This document shows, piece by piece, positions 26,640-35,650 of a stretch of DNA of 64,000 bases. The notes beneath the pieces are model-generated. The model ran no database searches. It was not told the DNA's origin and saw only the letters and a list, made by a program, of their open reading frames with translations. A program made the translations under genes and the position numbers. The stretch is taken from assembly GCF_000620145.1 (NCBI RefSeq), contig NZ_KK211083.1:248001-312000 (forward strand), written 5' to 3'. How positions within the stretch are numbered: position 1 is the stretch's first letter; every line of letters begins with the position of its first letter. Source of the DNA: Deefgea rivuli DSM 18356. Lineage in GTDB: Bacteria; Pseudomonadota; Gammaproteobacteria; Burkholderiales; Chitinibacteraceae.

Positions 26640-27872
26640 ATGTTAAAATCTGCTATTCCCCTTACGATTACTTTGGCTTTGAGTGCATGTGGTGGCGGTA
26701 GCGATACTGTTGCGCCGACTGCTACGCCTAGCCCTTCGCCAACGCCTGTTGCCACCGCAAAACCATTTCTGACTTTAAATGGTCTGCAACCTATCGTGGT
26801 CGCGCATCGTGGGGCTTCAGGATATGTGCCGGAAGAAACCTACGAAGCGTATGTGAAAGCGATTGAGTTGGGCGCGGATGCGATTGAGCCTGATTTGGTA
26901 GCGACCAAAGATGGCGTGTTAATTGCGCGCCACGATCCTAATTTGGCCTACAGCACCGATGTGGCTCAGCATCCTGAGTTTGCAAGCCGCAAAAAGACGC
27001 AAGTCGTTGATGGCGAGACTCAGACCGGTTGGTTCGCCAGCGATTTCACTTTGGCTGAAATTAAAACCCTAGGCGGCATTGCAACAGACGCCGAGCGCCC
27101 GCAAGCGTTGAACGGGAAATATAAAATCCCAACGTTCCAAGAAATTATCGATCTTGCTAAGGCTAAATCCACGGCAACTCGCACCATCGCCGTTTATCCA
27201 GAAACGAAGAATCCGACTTATCACAAAGCTTTGGGCTTGCCGCTAGAGGATCGCCTGATTGCGATCATTAATCAGGCCGGTTGGAATAGCAAAACGGCAC
27301 CGATTTATGTGCAAAGCTTTGAGCCGAGCAGCTTGAAATACCTGAAAAGCAAGGGCTTGCAGACCAAGCTGATTCAACTGATTGATGCCGATGATGTGGA
27401 TCTGAAAACTGGGCAGCTCACGTTTACCGCGCCGTATGATCGGCCTTTTGATTGGGCAATGGCCGGTGATAAGCGTTTATTTAGCGATATGGTGACGCCA
27501 GCTGGCTTGGCTGAAATCAAGACCTATGCCGATGGGATTGGTCCTTGGAAGCCTTATATCATGTCGGTTAAAGGCGTATTTGGCGCGGATGGCAAGCAAG
27601 TCGATGTGAATGGCGATGGCAAGCTCAATTATGCGGACGCCAGCAGCTTGCCACCGAGCACATTGATTGCCGATGCGCATAAAGCAGGCTTGATGGTGCA
27701 TGCGTATACCTTCCGCAATGAGTCTCGGCGTATTCCCGCTGATTTCAAAAACGATGCGAAAGCCGAATATAAAGCGTTTTACCGCCTCGGTTTAGACGGT
27801 GTGTTTTCCGATTTTACGGATACGGCTATTGTGGCAAGGGATGAATACGTGAAAGAAATGCAGGCTAAGTAA
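26640..27872 (+). CDS. Lipoprotein glycerophosphodiester phosphodiesterase (GlpQ type)
   Basis: Hydrolyses deacylated phospholipids (glycerophosphodiesters) to glycerol-3-phosphate and an alcohol, here as an envelope lipoprotein. 410 aa: signal with lipobox LSAC (Cys17), Gly/Ser and a Pro/Thr linker to about 40, then a GDPD TIM-barrel. Catalytic motifs VAHRGASGYVPEET (His and Arg), EPDLVATKDGVLIARHD (metal-binding Glu, Asp and catalytic His) are intact, as are IPTFQEIID and VYPETKNP. The length and insertions match GlpQ instead of UgpQ. An EF-hand-like DVNGDGKLNYAD stretch (about 320-332) may bind calcium. Monocistronic. Confidence 0.92.
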   Translation: MLKSAIPLTITLALSACGGGSDTVAPTATPSPSPTPVATAKPFLTLNGLQPIVVAHRGASGYVPEETYEAYVKAIELGADAIEPDLVATKDGVLIARHDPNLAYSTDVAQHPEFASRKKTQVVDGETQTGWFASDFTLAEIKTLGGIATDAERPQALNGKYKIPTFQEIIDLAKAKSTATRTIAVYPETKNPTYHKALGLPLEDRLIAIINQAGWNSKTAPIYVQSFEPSSLKYLKSKGLQTKLIQLIDADDVDLKTGQLTFTAPYDRPFDWAMAGDKRLFSDMVTPAGLAEIKTYADGIGPWKPYIMSVKGVFGADGKQVDVNGDGKLNYADASSLPPSTLIADAHKAGLMVHAYTFRNESRRIPADFKNDAKAEYKAFYRLGLDGVFSDFTDTAIVARDEYVKEMQAK

Positions 27873-27917
27873 TGGGTGGAGCGGCTATTTGGCATGCAGC
27901 TTGAGTATTTCATGCTG

Positions 27918-27966
27918 ATGTATTGCTCTGTAGCCCTTTATTAGCATAATCTACATGGCAATACGT
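27918..27966. repeat. 49-bp hairpin element, copy 7 (diverged)
   Basis: ATGTATTGC ... TGGCAATACGT with 49-bp spacing and CTGTAGCCCTTTATTA in the centre. The centre is very like copy 8, 130 bp away. Confidence 0.55.
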
Positions 27967-28035
27967 CTTATATTATTGCTGGTATTTAATTGCAGCTTAA
28001 TGCTTTGCGGCGCATTGTTAATTCATAGATTTGGT

Positions 28036-28061
28036 AAAAAAGCGGCTTTGGCTGCTTTTTT
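28036..28061 (+). terminator. Terminator-like hairpin upstream of feoA
   Basis: AAAAAGCGGC-TTTG-GCTGCTTTTTT, one G-T pair, with a T run. Follows the phosphodiesterase gene by 165 bp. Confidence 0.8.
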
Positions 28062-28094
28062 ATTGACTACAGCAAAGCTCAAATCAATGCTTTT

Positions 28095-28143
28095 TGGTAT
28101 TTCGCTGTAGCCTTTTATTAATAAGGCCTATGGTGATATACCT
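28095..28143. repeat. 49-bp hairpin element, copy 8
   Basis: TGGTAT ... GATATACCT, 49 bp, with inner arms GTAGCCTTTTAT / ATAAGGCCTAT pairing through one bulge. Confidence 0.7.
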
Positions 28144-28207
28144 TTAGATAATCCTGTTTTTGCCGCCTTTATTGACCTGAAGCAATGGGAAGCCAGATCG
28201 CTGAGAT

Positions 28208-28226
28208 GATAATGAATCATTCTCAT
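28208..28226 (+). promoter_or_regulatory. Fur-box-like operator upstream of feoAB
   Basis: GATAATGAATCATTCTCAT, made of GATAAT-type hexamers around an AATGA/TCATT palindrome, 15 bp before the feoA ATG. Fits iron-dependent repression by Fur, as is usual for feo operons. Not a perfect match to the 19-bp consensus. Confidence 0.6.
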
Positions 28227-28240
28227 TTAGGTCTTTCTCC

Positions 28241-28513
28241 ATGTTGAATCTTGCCCAACTCGCACTCAATCAACGCGCTGCTGTGCGGCTTATTGCGACT
28301 GCTGATGATTTGGTTCCGCGTTTATCAGCGCTGGGTTTGCGCGAGCACTGCGAAATTATCGTGTTGCGGCGTGGCTGCTTGGGCGGGCCTTTGCAGCTTC
28401 GCGTTGGCAATACTGATTTCATGCTGCGCCGTGCCGATGCCGCGCTGATTCAAGTGGCGATTATGGAATCTGCTCCAGCTGCGCCGCTGGATACCGCCGA
28501 GGTATTAGCATGA
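28241..28513 (+). CDS. feoA: Ferrous iron transport protein FeoA
   Basis: Small cytoplasmic SH3-like protein that supports the FeoB ferrous-iron transporter. 90 aa with the family pattern LSALGLREHCEIIVLRRG and LGGPLQLRVGNTDFMLRRADAALIQV. Its stop overlaps the feoB ATG by 4 bp (ATGA), implying translational coupling. A Fur-box-like site precedes it. Confidence 0.94.
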   Translation: MLNLAQLALNQRAAVRLIATADDLVPRLSALGLREHCEIIVLRRGCLGGPLQLRVGNTDFMLRRADAALIQVAIMESAPAAPLDTAEVLA

Positions 28514-30273
28514 AGCGCGTTGCTCTGGTGGGTATGCCTAATACCGGAAAATCTACCTTATTTAATCGTTTAACCGGCGGCACGGCGCGCGTTGCCAATT
28601 GGCCCGGATTGACGGTGGAATTGGCATCAAGTCGAATTTTGCTTGGTGCAGAAATGGTGCAAATCTTCGATTTGCCCGGAATTTATGATTTGACCGGTGG
28701 TGCAGAGGACGAACAAGTCGCGCAGCGATTTTTGGCGGAAGCCAAGCTTGACGCGATTGTGCTGGTGCTGAATGCCACGCAGCTGGATCGGCAATTGGCG
28801 CTGGCTTTGCAACTCCAAGCGCTCGGTGCTCCGTTATTGGTGTGCCTGAATATGTGCGATGAAGCCAAACGCGCGGCAATTAGCGTGGATTGCGACAAAC
28901 TCTCGCAAGAACTGGGTTGCCCCGTGCAACTGATTAGCGCCAAATTGGGCGATGGTCTTTTTGATGCCAAAACCAAACTCAGTCGCTTATTTACTCAGCC
29001 CGCCGTAACTTTAAACCTGAGCCGTGTGCCGACTGCGGTGAGCGTGCATGCCGAGGAAAAACGCATTTTTCAGGCGGCAGTACACCAGCCGCCCATTTTA
29101 GCTGCGGATATTACCGCTAAAGTTGACCAGTTTGTGTTGCACCCGTGGTTGGGCTTGCCGCTATTTATTATCGTGATGTTGGGCTTGTTTCAGCTCACTT
29201 ATACGATAGGCACGCCATTGCAGGACACGCTGGAAGCGGGTTTAGGCTGGTTTAAAGAAACCGCTTTACTGCCGATGACCCAAGGTTTGCCGAGTTTTTG
29301 GCAAGGATTGATCGTTAGTGGATTGTTTGATGGCGTAACGACGGTACTGACGTTTGCGCCGATTATTTTTCTGTTTTTCTGCTTAATGTCGGTGATTGAA
29401 GACTCCGGTTATTTCGCCCGTGCTGCATTTATGATGGATGGCATCATGAGTCGAATGGGGCTGGATGGCCGTGGATTTGTCATGTTGATGATGGGCTTTG
29501 GCTGCAATGTGCCAGCGATTATGGGTACGCGCGTGATTCGCGACCATAAAGCACGGTTGCTAACGATGCTGACGATTCCGTTTTCGCTGTGTTCGGCGCG
29601 TTTGCAGATTTTCCTATTTTTGAGCGGCGCGCTGTTTAGCCCAGCGAATGCGCCATGGGTGCTGCTGTCGCTGTATATCATCAGTATTTTGATCGCGATG
29701 GGCACCGCGCTGTTGTTCCGTTCTAGATTTCAATCGAATGAGCCGTTTGCGCTGGAATTGCCGCCTTATCGCCTGCCATTGCTCAGCCATATCTGGCGGC
29801 GTGGTTGGGGCGAGGCGCGGGATTTTCTGCGTTTGGCCAGTACGATGATTGTCGTTGGTGTGGTGCTGGTGTGGTTGCTAACCAATTTCCCGAGTCCGCA
29901 AAGCAGTTATGCGCTGATGATCTCCAATTTCTTCGAGCCAGTGCTGTCGCCGATCGGCATTGATTCCACCTTGTCGATTGCCTTGATTTTTGGTTTTGTC
30001 GCCAAAGAAGTCGTGCTCGGCGCGTTGTCGGTGATTACCGGTCATGAAGGCGCTGCGCTGGCAACGCAGCTAGCGCACACGCTTGATCCAGTGTCGGCGT
30101 ATAGCTTTATGCTGTTTACGCTAACGTATATTCCTTGCGTCTCGGTGATTGCGGCGATGAAAAAAGAATCTAAATCCACGGCGTTTACGGCATTCTCTTT
30201 GGTTTGGTCGCTAGGCTTGGCGTGGACGATTTCTTTTGTGTTCTATCAATCCGCACGGGGTTTGGGTTTTTAA
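28510..30273 (+). CDS. feoB: Ferrous iron transporter FeoB
   Basis: Inner-membrane GTP-gated Fe(II) importer. 587 aa, clearly shorter than the 773 aa of E. coli. The G domain is at 1-160: G1 GMPNTGKSTLFN (8-19), G3 DLPG, G4 NMCD. A shortened spacer leads to the first membrane segment near 215. Both Gate regions are present (GFGCNVPAIMGTRV with the conserved Cys, and YIPCVSVIAAM). The shortening falls mainly in the helical GDI/spacer region and the C terminus, which lacks the FeoC-contact tail. Second gene of feoAB; no feoC is seen. Confidence 0.95.
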   Translation: MKRVALVGMPNTGKSTLFNRLTGGTARVANWPGLTVELASSRILLGAEMVQIFDLPGIYDLTGGAEDEQVAQRFLAEAKLDAIVLVLNATQLDRQLALALQLQALGAPLLVCLNMCDEAKRAAISVDCDKLSQELGCPVQLISAKLGDGLFDAKTKLSRLFTQPAVTLNLSRVPTAVSVHAEEKRIFQAAVHQPPILAADITAKVDQFVLHPWLGLPLFIIVMLGLFQLTYTIGTPLQDTLEAGLGWFKETALLPMTQGLPSFWQGLIVSGLFDGVTTVLTFAPIIFLFFCLMSVIEDSGYFARAAFMMDGIMSRMGLDGRGFVMLMMGFGCNVPAIMGTRVIRDHKARLLTMLTIPFSLCSARLQIFLFLSGALFSPANAPWVLLSLYIISILIAMGTALLFRSRFQSNEPFALELPPYRLPLLSHIWRRGWGEARDFLRLASTMIVVGVVLVWLLTNFPSPQSSYALMISNFFEPVLSPIGIDSTLSIALIFGFVAKEVVLGALSVITGHEGAALATQLAHTLDPVSAYSFMLFTLTYIPCVSVIAAMKKESKSTAFTAFSLVWSLGLAWTISFVFYQSARGLGF

Positions 30274-30360
30274 TTTGCCAATGAGTGAGTTGGCGTAACT
30301 AGCGTTGTCTTGATGAAAGCTTTAGTATTGCTTTCTTTCAAATTTCCTCTGGCTCAATAC

Positions 30361-30882
30361 ATGAAAACCCGCGCCTGTTTTTGTGCTGCTCTCCTGTTGT
30401 GCGGCGCAGCCCAAGCAGAAAAGAATGAAACGGCAGGCACGGTGTTAACTGTTGCTATTTCAGCGGCGGCTTTTGGTTCAACATTTTATATGGATGATCC
30501 AGAGGGTAGAACACAGTTTTACCCCGCGTTTCTGACTAATTTGGTCGCCACTGAAGCCTTAAAGTACACCGTGCAACGTGAACGGCCGGATGCTTCTGAT
30601 AAGCATTCTTTCCCATCTGGACATACATCGATTGCATTTCAGGGTGCTGCGTTTATTCATCAGCGCTATGGGTTTGAATATGCAATTCCCGCGTATTTAT
30701 TGGGGGCTTATGTGGGCTACACCCGAGTTGATGCCAAAAAGCATTACACCTCAGATGTATTGGCTGGCGCTGCGCTAGGGATAGTGAGTAGCTTTTATTT
30801 TGTAGATCCGTACACCAAAGCGATTGTGTCGCCCGTCGTGAGCGAGAATTATTATGGCGTTCAGTTGGCGGCCAAATGGTAA
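30361..30882 (+). CDS. PAP2-family membrane or periplasmic phosphatase
   Basis: Type 2 phosphatidic acid phosphatase superfamily protein, 173 aa from ATG 30361, giving a signal-like start (MKTRACFCAALLLCGAAQA). TTG 30310 or ATG 30313 would add 16-17 residues, and no start has a clear ribosome-binding site. All three catalytic motifs are present: KYTVQRERP, PSGHT and TRVDAKKHYTSD. Likely dephosphorylates a lipid phosphate (phosphatidate, undecaprenyl or lipid A pyrophosphate). It lies 14 bp before dgkA, which makes phosphatidate, so the pair may cycle the same lipids. Confidence 0.85.
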   Translation: MKTRACFCAALLLCGAAQAEKNETAGTVLTVAISAAAFGSTFYMDDPEGRTQFYPAFLTNLVATEALKYTVQRERPDASDKHSFPSGHTSIAFQGAAFIHQRYGFEYAIPAYLLGAYVGYTRVDAKKHYTSDVLAGAALGIVSSFYFVDPYTKAIVSPVVSENYYGVQLAAKW

Positions 30883-30895
30883 ATATTAATTTGCT

Positions 30896-31252
30896 ATGAA
30901 AAATCAGCCGTTTTATCGAAGATTGGGTTTTGCTTGGCATGGCATCGTGTCTGCATTTCAAAGCGAGGCCAGCTTTCGTCAGCAGGTGCTCATGGCGTGC
31001 ATGCTGTTGGCGATTTTAATTTGGCGCAATCCCCCAGCAGTGTGGTGGGCGATATTGCTCACTAATTGCTTTTTAGTTCTGGCGGCTGAATTATTTAATA
31101 CTGCGCTGGAGCACACGCTAGATCATCTCAGCCCAGAAATTCATCCCAGCGTAAAACTAGCTAAAGATTGCAGTGCCGCAGCCGTGCTCGTGCTGAGTAT
31201 GGGCGCTTTGCTGTCGTTTGCTGCATTTGTCTATTCAACATGGCCGGTGTAA
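30896..31252 (+). CDS. dgkA: Diacylglycerol kinase
   Basis: Small trimeric inner-membrane kinase that phosphorylates diacylglycerol to phosphatidate, recycling the by-product of membrane-derived glycan synthesis. 118 aa, three membrane helices, with FYRRLGFAWHGIVSAFQSEASFRQQ at the N terminus (amphipathic helix and the conserved Glu) and the catalytic AAELFNTALEHTLDHL. Close behind the PAP2 gene and ending before a terminator. Confidence 0.96.
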   Translation: MKNQPFYRRLGFAWHGIVSAFQSEASFRQQVLMACMLLAILIWRNPPAVWWAILLTNCFLVLAAELFNTALEHTLDHLSPEIHPSVKLAKDCSAAAVLVLSMGALLSFAAFVYSTWPV

Positions 31253-31325
31253 TTCATCTCAAGGGCTGCTGCGGCTCAGCCGCATTCGCACTGCTTCATT
31301 GTTTTTGATTGATCGAATAAAAAAT

Positions 31326-31352
31326 CCCCTGAGTGTAATCAGGGGGTTTTTT
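31326..31352. terminator. Terminator between dgkA and the DUF975 gene
   Basis: CCCCTGA-GTGTAA-TCAGGGG followed by seven T; preceded by six A, so it can serve both convergent genes. Confidence 0.9.
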
Positions 31353-31969
31353 TAGGCTGTGAGCAACTGAGTTTCTTCAGCTTCGCTGCGGAGCAAGTCT
31401 TCGTAAAAAAGCGCGCTTGTGGTTTGCATATAGGGCAACAGCCATATAAAGCCAATCAGTAAAGTGAGTATGCTCAGTAAAATCCAGCCAAAAAAGCGGC
31501 AACCGAGGCAGAATAATTTCCAACGATTGCCGTACATCAGTGCTTTACTGCGCTTAAGCGCTTCGAGTGGCCCGAGTTCGGGTTGATCGTGGCGGACGTA
31601 AAAAACGACTGCATATGAAAGAGCCGCCATAATTCCAGGGATAATTAGAAGTAGCATCCACAGGAGGATAAACAGGGTGGCCAGTAATTGAGTCAGTAAT
31701 GCAGGAACAAAACGTGAAAAGCCCTGTTTTAATTCATTGATGTCGAGTCTTTGTTCACGAATAAATGCGAGATAAAAATAAACAAATGACAAAGCAATCG
31801 GGCCGCTCAATATCAATCCAAAAATTAGACTGAGCACTTCAGAGAGATTAGCAATGGCATAAATGATGCCATAACCCAGAGTAACGAGTACCGGGGTTTT
31901 CCATTGCCCGCGCAAACGTTCCCGCGCTTGGCTCATAAGGTCTTTATTGCTGGTGCTGCTTCGTGCCAT
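31352..31969 (-). CDS. DUF975 family integral membrane protein
   Basis: 205 aa from ATG 31969, which has AAGGA upstream; the longer in-frame start at 32008 lacks this. The sequence follows the DUF975 pattern: SNKDLMSQARERLRGQWKTP at the N terminus, LILSGPIALSFVYFYL, TLFILLWMLLLIIPGIMAAL, LEALKRSKALMYGNRWKLF and a final helix pair ending in WLLPYMQTTSALFYEDLL. About five membrane helices. Molecular function unknown; the family is most common in Firmicutes. Divergent from hemA. Confidence 0.8.
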   Translation of the reverse strand: MARSSTSNKDLMSQARERLRGQWKTPVLVTLGYGIIYAIANLSEVLSLIFGLILSGPIALSFVYFYLAFIREQRLDINELKQGFSRFVPALLTQLLATLFILLWMLLLIIPGIMAALSYAVVFYVRHDQPELGPLEALKRSKALMYGNRWKLFCLGCRFFGWILLSILTLLIGFIWLLPYMQTTSALFYEDLLRSEAEETQLLTA

Positions 31970-32222
31970 CGCTCTGATTCCTTGTAAAGAAATTGTTGTT
32001 TGCCGCAAGGTGCGGTTTTATTTGCTGACTGTAAACGAAAAATAAATTCAGGTCATTTGAAAGTGGCGTGATGTATTGCGCGATGAACAGTTCATCATGC
32101 TTGAAATCTCCGCTTGTTTTTCTGCGCGGCTAGCCGTCTACCGCTTTAGTGGCAAGCGGCTTTGCCCACCAAGTACCTGTTTTCAGGGTAAAATGGCGGG
32201 TTTTCCGAATCCGCCACACTTC

Positions 32223-33476
32223 ATGAACCTGCTCGTCTTAGGCCTCAACTACCAAACTGCACCGCTTGCGGTACGGGAGCGGCTGGCCTTTAATCCGGAT
32301 GAGCTCAACAACGCTTTGGCCGATTTAGTCGCAATGAAAGGCGTTTTTGAAGCGGCGATTGTGTCTACCTGTAATCGCACCGAAGTGTACTGTCACGCCC
32401 GCGATATTGATCAAGTGATGTATTGGCTTGCAAGCAATAGAAATCAAAGCGTAGAGAGCATTACTGCCCATATGTATGTATATCAGGGCGAAACTGCGGC
32501 ACGGCATGCTTATCGTGTTGTGTCGGGCTTGGACTCGATGGTCGTTGGTGAAACGCAAATTGTCGGCCAGTTTAAAGATGCCGAACGCATTGCGCGCGAA
32601 GCGGGCACTTTGGGTACTTTGCTCAACGGCGTGTTTCAGCGCGCTTTTTCGGTCGCCAAAGAAGTTCGCACTCAAACCAAAATTGGTGCGTCTTCCGTTT
32701 CAATGGCCGCCGCTGCGGTGCGTTTGGCCGAGCGAATTTTCCCGTCGATTAGTGACTGTAATGTGCTGTTTATTGGCGCTGGCGAAATGATTGAGCTCTG
32801 TGCGACGCATTTTGCCGCCCAAAATCCGAAGAAAATTGCGATTGCCAATCGCACCTTAGAGCGCGGTGAAGCGCTGGCGAAAAAATTCAATGGCGAAGCG
32901 ATGTTGCTGGCCGATTTGCCTAGCCGCATGGCCGAATTTGATGTGGTGGTTACGTCGACTGCAGCATCGTTGCCGATTGTCGGCAAAGGCATGGTCGAGC
33001 GCGCATTAAAAACGCGGCGCCACCGACCGATTTTTATGGTCGATTTGGCCGTGCCGCGTGATGTCGAATCTGAAGTTGCCGAATTATCTGACGTGTATTT
33101 ATTTACCGTCGATGATTTGGCCGAAGTAGTAAGACTAGGCGTCGAATCGAGGTCTTTAGAAGTAGAAAGTGCTGAAGCGATTATTAGCGATCGGCTGCAA
33201 GATTTTAATACTTGGCTCGCGAGCCGTGCGCTGGTGCCGACGATCCGTGATTTGCGCGATCATACCGACCGCATTACGCGAACTGAGGTCGCCCGCGCGC
33301 AAAAACGCCTCGCTGCGGGTGACGATCCCAATAGCGTGATCGAGCAAATGGCGCTACAAATGCAAAATAAATACCTGCACGCGCCGCTTGCAGCTCTCAA
33401 TAGTGCCGCGCCAGATGAGCAAGAAGCCCTCGTCAATTTGGTGCGCCGTTTATACCGATTGCAGGATATTGATTAG
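32223..33476 (+). CDS. hemA: Glutamyl-tRNA reductase
   Basis: NADPH-dependent reduction of Glu-tRNA(Glu) to glutamate-1-semialdehyde, the first committed step of C5-pathway tetrapyrrole synthesis. 417 aa from ATG 32223 (MNLLVLGLNYQTAPLAVRE); upstream in-frame codons are not family-like. Catalytic Cys50 in STCNRTEVY, the NADPH-binding VLFIGAGEM, the dimerisation region near the C terminus (LVNLVRRLYRLQ). Followed by prfA as in many betaproteobacteria, but 470 bp of repeats separate the two. Confidence 0.97.
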   Translation: MNLLVLGLNYQTAPLAVRERLAFNPDELNNALADLVAMKGVFEAAIVSTCNRTEVYCHARDIDQVMYWLASNRNQSVESITAHMYVYQGETAARHAYRVVSGLDSMVVGETQIVGQFKDAERIAREAGTLGTLLNGVFQRAFSVAKEVRTQTKIGASSVSMAAAAVRLAERIFPSISDCNVLFIGAGEMIELCATHFAAQNPKKIAIANRTLERGEALAKKFNGEAMLLADLPSRMAEFDVVVTSTAASLPIVGKGMVERALKTRRHRPIFMVDLAVPRDVESEVAELSDVYLFTVDDLAEVVRLGVESRSLEVESAEAIISDRLQDFNTWLASRALVPTIRDLRDHTDRITRTEVARAQKRLAAGDDPNSVIEQMALQMQNKYLHAPLAALNSAAPDEQEALVNLVRRLYRLQDID

Positions 33477-33542
33477 AAGTTAGAGCTTAGGGTAGTTGTT
33501 CAGATTGGATGCTATGCCGCGATGATTGGACTGGGGCTTAAA

Positions 33543-33730
33543 ATCCCTTGTATCAAGCCGAGCGAGGAACAAGCGGCAAGGGGGTTTCGGCGGGTTCTGT
33601 TTTGTTAAAACCCGACGCCTTGCCGATTGTCCGCAGGGAGGGCATCCGACGAAGTCGGACGCAGATACAGGGCGGCCTTCTTTTGCTTACTTTTCTTGGC
33701 CGTTCAAGAAAAGTAAGTGCCGCGCGGCAT
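33543..33730. repeat. Dispersed approx. 200-bp repeat, copy B
   Basis: Same blocks as copy A at 14087-14304 (CCCTTGTATCAAGCCGAGCG, GGGCATCCGACGAAGTCGG, TTCTTGGCCGTTCAAGAAAA, TGCCGCGCGGCA), but the region between the first and second block differs. It sits between hemA and prfA and contains no believable gene. Confidence 0.75.
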
Positions 33731-33777
33731 GAGCGCGACCATGCTGATAAGAAAATAGATGTTTTTATTTTAATGGT

Positions 33778-33826
33778 GTGTATATGAATGTAGGCTTTGT
33801 ATTTAAAAGCCTATATTCATATACCC
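33778..33826. repeat. 49-bp hairpin element, copy 9
   Basis: GTGTATATGAAT ... ATTCATATACCC: the outer and middle arms pair fully here, and the inner stem GTAGGCTTT/AAAGCCTAT is almost perfect. The best-folding copy with copy 11. Confidence 0.85.
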
Positions 33827-33945
33827 ATTATATTGTTTGCTCGTGCTTAATACAGGCACACTCACGCGAGCATCAATGATTAGCATTGGCTGGCGTTGCG
33901 TGAGATCGCTTTGATCTTGCTTGCCGCTCGCCTCACGGAAACACC

Positions 33946-35022
33946 ATGAAACCATCGATTCAAGCCAAGTTGTCGCAACTGGCCGACCGTTTAGAAGAAG
34001 TTAGCGCGCTGCTCGCCAGTGAGGAAGCCACGCGCGATATGGAGCAGTATCGCAAGTTGAACCGCGAATACAGCGAAATCACGCCCGTGGTTGAGTTGTG
34101 GCACGAATTTAATCGCATCAATGCCGATTTGGCGGATGCAGAGCAAATGCTGTCCGATCCTGAAATGGCGGATTTGGCGGCCGAAGAAATCAAAGACGGC
34201 AAAGTGCGCCTTGAGCAGCTGGATCGCGATTTGCAAACGGCGCTACTGCCGAAAGATCCGAACGACGAGCGCAATATTTTCCTCGAAATTCGCGCTGGTA
34301 CGGGGGGCGACGAGGCTGCGCTGTTTGCTGCTGATTTGTTCCGCATGTACAGCCGCTTTGCCGAGCGCAATCGCTGGCAAGTCGAAATCATGTCGATGAA
34401 TGAATCAGAACTGGGCGGTTTCAAAGAAGTGATCGCGCGTATTGTTGGCGTGGGTGCGTATTCGCGACTGAGATTTGAATCGGGTGCGCACCGCGTGCAG
34501 CGCGTACCAGCGACCGAAACGCAGGGGCGGATTCATACGTCGGCGTGTACCGTCGCAGTGATGGCCGAGGCTGATGAGCTGGAAGAAGTGAATATCAATC
34601 CGGCCGATCTGCGCATCGACACTTTCCGCGCCAGCGGTGCCGGTGGTCAGCATATTAATAAAACCGATTCGGCAGTGCGCGTGGTGCATATTCCGACTGG
34701 GATTATTGTTGAATGTCAGGATGATAGATCGCAACACAAAAATAAAGCGCGTGCGCTAGCGGTGTTGTCGGCGCGGATTAAAGATGCGCAAATGCAAGTC
34801 ATCAACGCCAAAGAAGCCGCCGAGCGTAAATCGCTGATCGGTTCAGGCGACCGATCTGAGCGCATCCGTACCTACAATTACCCGCAAGGCCGCATGACCG
34901 ATCACCGGATTAATCTGACTTTGTATAAACTCGATTACATCATGGATGGTGATTTGTTTGAATTAACGCAAGCCTTGATGAGTGAACGTCAGGCTGAGTT
35001 GTTGGCGCAATTGAGTGATTAA
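33946..35022 (+). CDS. prfA: Peptide chain release factor 1
   Basis: Recognises UAA and UAG stop codons and triggers peptide release. 358 aa. The GGQ catalytic motif is at 233-235 ([15 protein letters not shown]), and the codon-recognition region precedes it in domain 2. [12 protein letters not shown] lies in domain 4. Normally prmC, which methylates the GGQ glutamine, follows; here the next gene is a convergent globin and prmC is not in the window. Confidence 0.98.
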   Translation: MKPSIQAKLSQLADRLEEVSALLASEEATRDMEQYRKLNREYSEITPVVELWHEFNRINADLADAEQMLSDPEMADLAAEEIKDGKVRLEQLDRDLQTALLPKDPNDERNIFLEIRAGTGGDEAALFAADLFRMYSRFAERNRWQVEIMSMNESELGGFKEVIARIVGVGAYSRLRFESGAHRVQRVPATETQGRIHTSACTVAVMAEADELEEVNINPADLRIDTFRASGAGGQHINKTDSAVRVVHIPTGIIVECQDDRSQHKNKARALAVLSARIKDAQMQVINAKEAAERKSLIGSGDRSERIRTYNYPQGRMTDHRINLTLYKLDYIMDGDLFELTQALMSERQAELLAQLSD

Positions 35023-35024
35023 TG

Positions 35025-35073
35025 GGGTATTTTTCTCTGGGTATTGAAATATAAGATCTAGAAAGATATACCT
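35025..35073. repeat. 49-bp hairpin element, copy 10
   Basis: GGGTAT ... GATATACCT, 49 bp, beginning 3 bp after the prfA stop and reaching the convergent globin stop. Fills the gap between the two genes. Confidence 0.75.
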
Positions 35074-35500
35074 ACTTGTTTAGTGTTTGGCGTTGTTTTT
35101 CCATTCCTTCGATTAAAATCGTTGAAATGAGATCGTATGCTTGAGACCAAGCATCGGCCGCTTGCTCGGTGAGATCGTCACCGAGATGCTGTTGTAGTGT
35201 TTGGGTGAGCGCTGTTTTGAGTAGGGCAAAATGTGGAATTTGCGCACCGTAGCCCACATGGTGAGCACCCAATCGCAGCAAAATAAAGCGGATTTCATCG
35301 ATATTTCTGAGGCTAGTTAGCACGGCATTGAGCGTGTAGGCCATTTTGCTGACCAAGACTTCGGGTGGCAAATGAAACAGCGGTTTGAGCGCAGGCTCAA
35401 GCGCAAACAGCGTTCGATAGGTATCGGTGATAAATTTTTCGCTATAGGGCGTGATTTTATTCCACGTGGTCTGTACCAATTCGATTTGATCTTCGGTCAT
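35072..35500 (-). CDS. Single-domain bacterial globin (Vitreoscilla hemoglobin type)
   Basis: 142 aa heme protein. Globin fold signs: ITPYSEKFITDTYRTLFALEP in helices A-C, and LLRLGAHHVGYGAQIPHF, the F-helix region in which the second His (about 81) corresponds to the proximal heme ligand of the flavohemoglobin and VHb family. No reductase domain follows, so this is the single-domain type. Likely role in oxygen delivery at low oxygen or nitric oxide detoxification; which one cannot be decided from sequence. Neighbour of hemA and divergent from the RNase II gene. Confidence 0.88.
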   Translation of the reverse strand: MTEDQIELVQTTWNKITPYSEKFITDTYRTLFALEPALKPLFHLPPEVLVSKMAYTLNAVLTSLRNIDEIRFILLRLGAHHVGYGAQIPHFALLKTALTQTLQQHLGDDLTEQAADAWSQAYDLISTILIEGMEKQRQTLNK

Positions 35501-35650
35501 CTGACTTTCCTTGGGATGGTGATCTTATTCTAGTTTAGGCCTGTGGTTTACGGCCAGTTTTCTAAACGCGCTGGATTTAATTCCGGCTTTACCCATAAAA
35601 GCAGCCGAAGGCTTTGATATAATTGGCTGTTTTGGCTTTGGCACAAAATA

